Source: Lysobacterales bacterium CG02_land_8_20_14_3_00_62_12
GTDB lineage: Bacteria > Pseudomonadota > Gammaproteobacteria > Xanthomonadales > Ahniellaceae
DNA: 6,116 nt
Direction of reading: 5' to 3'
NCBI GenBank assembly: GCA_002785585.1
Contig: PEUI01000232.1
Location: 826 to 6,941 of the forward strand
A model generated the notes under the pieces. It saw only the letters and a list, made by a program, of their open reading frames with translations, did not search any database and was not told the DNA's origin. Shown in pieces: positions 5,573-6,116 of this stretch. A program made the translations under genes and the position numbers. The first letter of the stretch is position 1; every line of letters starts with the position of its first letter.

Positions 5573-6116
5573 CCAGCGGCCAGACTGCGCATGACTGGCT
5601 GGTCGCCGCCGGGTCGGCGCTGCGTGGCAGTATTCGCGTGCCGGGCGACAAGTCGATTTCGCATCGCGCCATCATCCTGGCCAGCATCGCCGAGGGACCA
5701 AGTCACCTTAGCGGCTTTCTCGAAGGTGAAGATACCCGGGCCACCGCCGCTGCGTTTCAGGCGATGGGGGTGTCGATCCGTGCGCCTGCGGCCGATCAGC
5801 GCCGGGTACTGGGCGTGGGCCTGCACGGACTCTGCGCCCCGTCGCAGCCGTTGAATTGCGGCAATGCCGGCACCGCAATGCGGCTGCTATCCGGGCTGCT
5901 GGCGGGGCAGGCGTTTGCCAGTGTGCTGACCGGTGATGATTCGCTGCGGGCTCGACCGATGCACCGGGTGATCGCCCCGCTGGCCCAGATGGGCGCGGTG
6001 ATTGGCAGTCAGCAGGGCTTGCCACCCTTGCAGATTGAAGGCGGGCGCCCACTGCGCGGCATCGACTATCGGTTGCCGGTGGCCAGCGCCCAGGTCAAGT
6101 CGGCGATCTTGCTGGC
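5569..6116 (+). CDS. aroA: EPSP synthase (3-phosphoshikimate 1-carboxyvinyltransferase), cut by window end
   Basis: This joins shikimate-3-phosphate and phosphoenolpyruvate to form EPSP, the step before chorismate. The window holds the first 182 codons plus two bases of a protein normally near 430 residues. The ATG overlaps the hisC stop in ATGA. Visible motifs are RVPGDKSISHRA (23-34) with the substrate-binding Lys28, FLEGEDTRAT (50-59), LNCGNAGTAMRLL (95-107), TGDDSLRARPM (121-131) with Arg129 at the PEP-binding position, and VASAQVKSAILLA (171-183). The SAQVKSA block and GDDSL pattern resemble the CP4/Bacillus-like branch more than E. coli AroA. However, the Gly in GNAGTA is the residue found in glyphosate-sensitive enzymes, where CP4 has Ala; sensitivity is therefore the default expectation. 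The truncation is a window boundary, not a mutation. The next genes in this operon type would be cmk and rpsA. Confidence 0.97.
   Translation, partial: MTSGQTAHDWLVAAGSALRGSIRVPGDKSISHRAIILASIAEGPSHLSGFLEGEDTRATAAAFQAMGVSIRAPAADQRRVLGVGLHGLCAPSQPLNCGNAGTAMRLLSGLLAGQAFASVLTGDDSLRARPMHRVIAPLAQMGAVIGSQQGLPPLQIEGGRPLRGIDYRLPVASAQVKSAILL

Noticed and set aside
5658..5900. Possible glyphosate-tolerant (CP4-like) EPSP synthase
   Set aside because: Although the SAQVKSA and GDDSL blocks resemble the CP4 branch, the key GNAGTA motif has Gly where CP4 has Ala, so tolerance is not supported.

Overview
The window reads as a GC-rich bacterial chromosome segment, most likely from a gammaproteobacterium. 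All supported genes are on the + strand. The gene order serC - serA - pheA - hisC - aroA is a variant of the gammaproteobacterial/betaproteobacterial 'mixed-function' operon (gyrA-serC-pheA-hisC-tyrA-aroA-cmk-rpsA). The absence of tyrA between hisC and aroA, and the style of the AroA N-terminus, lean towards Xanthomonadales or relatives. That placement is inference from gene order and remembered family sequences, not a database result.

Layout. Positions 1-115 hold no complete gene; at most they carry the last few codons of an upstream gene. A gene at 116-796 encodes a 226-residue protein that I recognise as a dual OB-fold (DuOB-type) protein of unknown function. A 220-base gap (797-1016) separates it from serC and contains only a weak promoter candidate. 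serC (1017-2096) starts at a GTG with a strong Shine-Dalgarno sequence. A 91-base gap follows, holding two near-identical 16-base GC-rich palindromes with a third small inverted repeat between them. serA (2188-3348), pheA (3345-4451), hisC (4448-5572) and aroA (5569 to beyond the window end) are then packed with identical 4-base ATGA stop/start overlaps.

How the genes work together. SerA oxidises 3-phosphoglycerate and SerC transaminates the product to phosphoserine, so two consecutive serine-pathway steps are adjacent; SerC usually also serves pyridoxal phosphate synthesis. AroA makes EPSP, the precursor of chorismate, and PheA turns chorismate through prephenate into phenylpyruvate. HisC is a PLP aminotransferase for histidinol phosphate, and members of this operon-linked group are often thought to act on aromatic keto acids or prephenate as well. 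SerC and HisC are both PLP enzymes, and both SerA and PheA carry C-terminal ACT domains of the kind used for feedback control by serine and phenylalanine.

Most of the window is ordinary core metabolism. The points worth a second look are the twin palindromes before serA, the placement of a short ACT-type serA inside this operon, the loss of tyrA from it, the Ser-for-Thr change in the prephenate dehydratase active-site motif, and the uncharacterised DuOB gene at its head. I did not find evidence of a mobile element, CRISPR array, RNA gene or clearly new multi-gene system.
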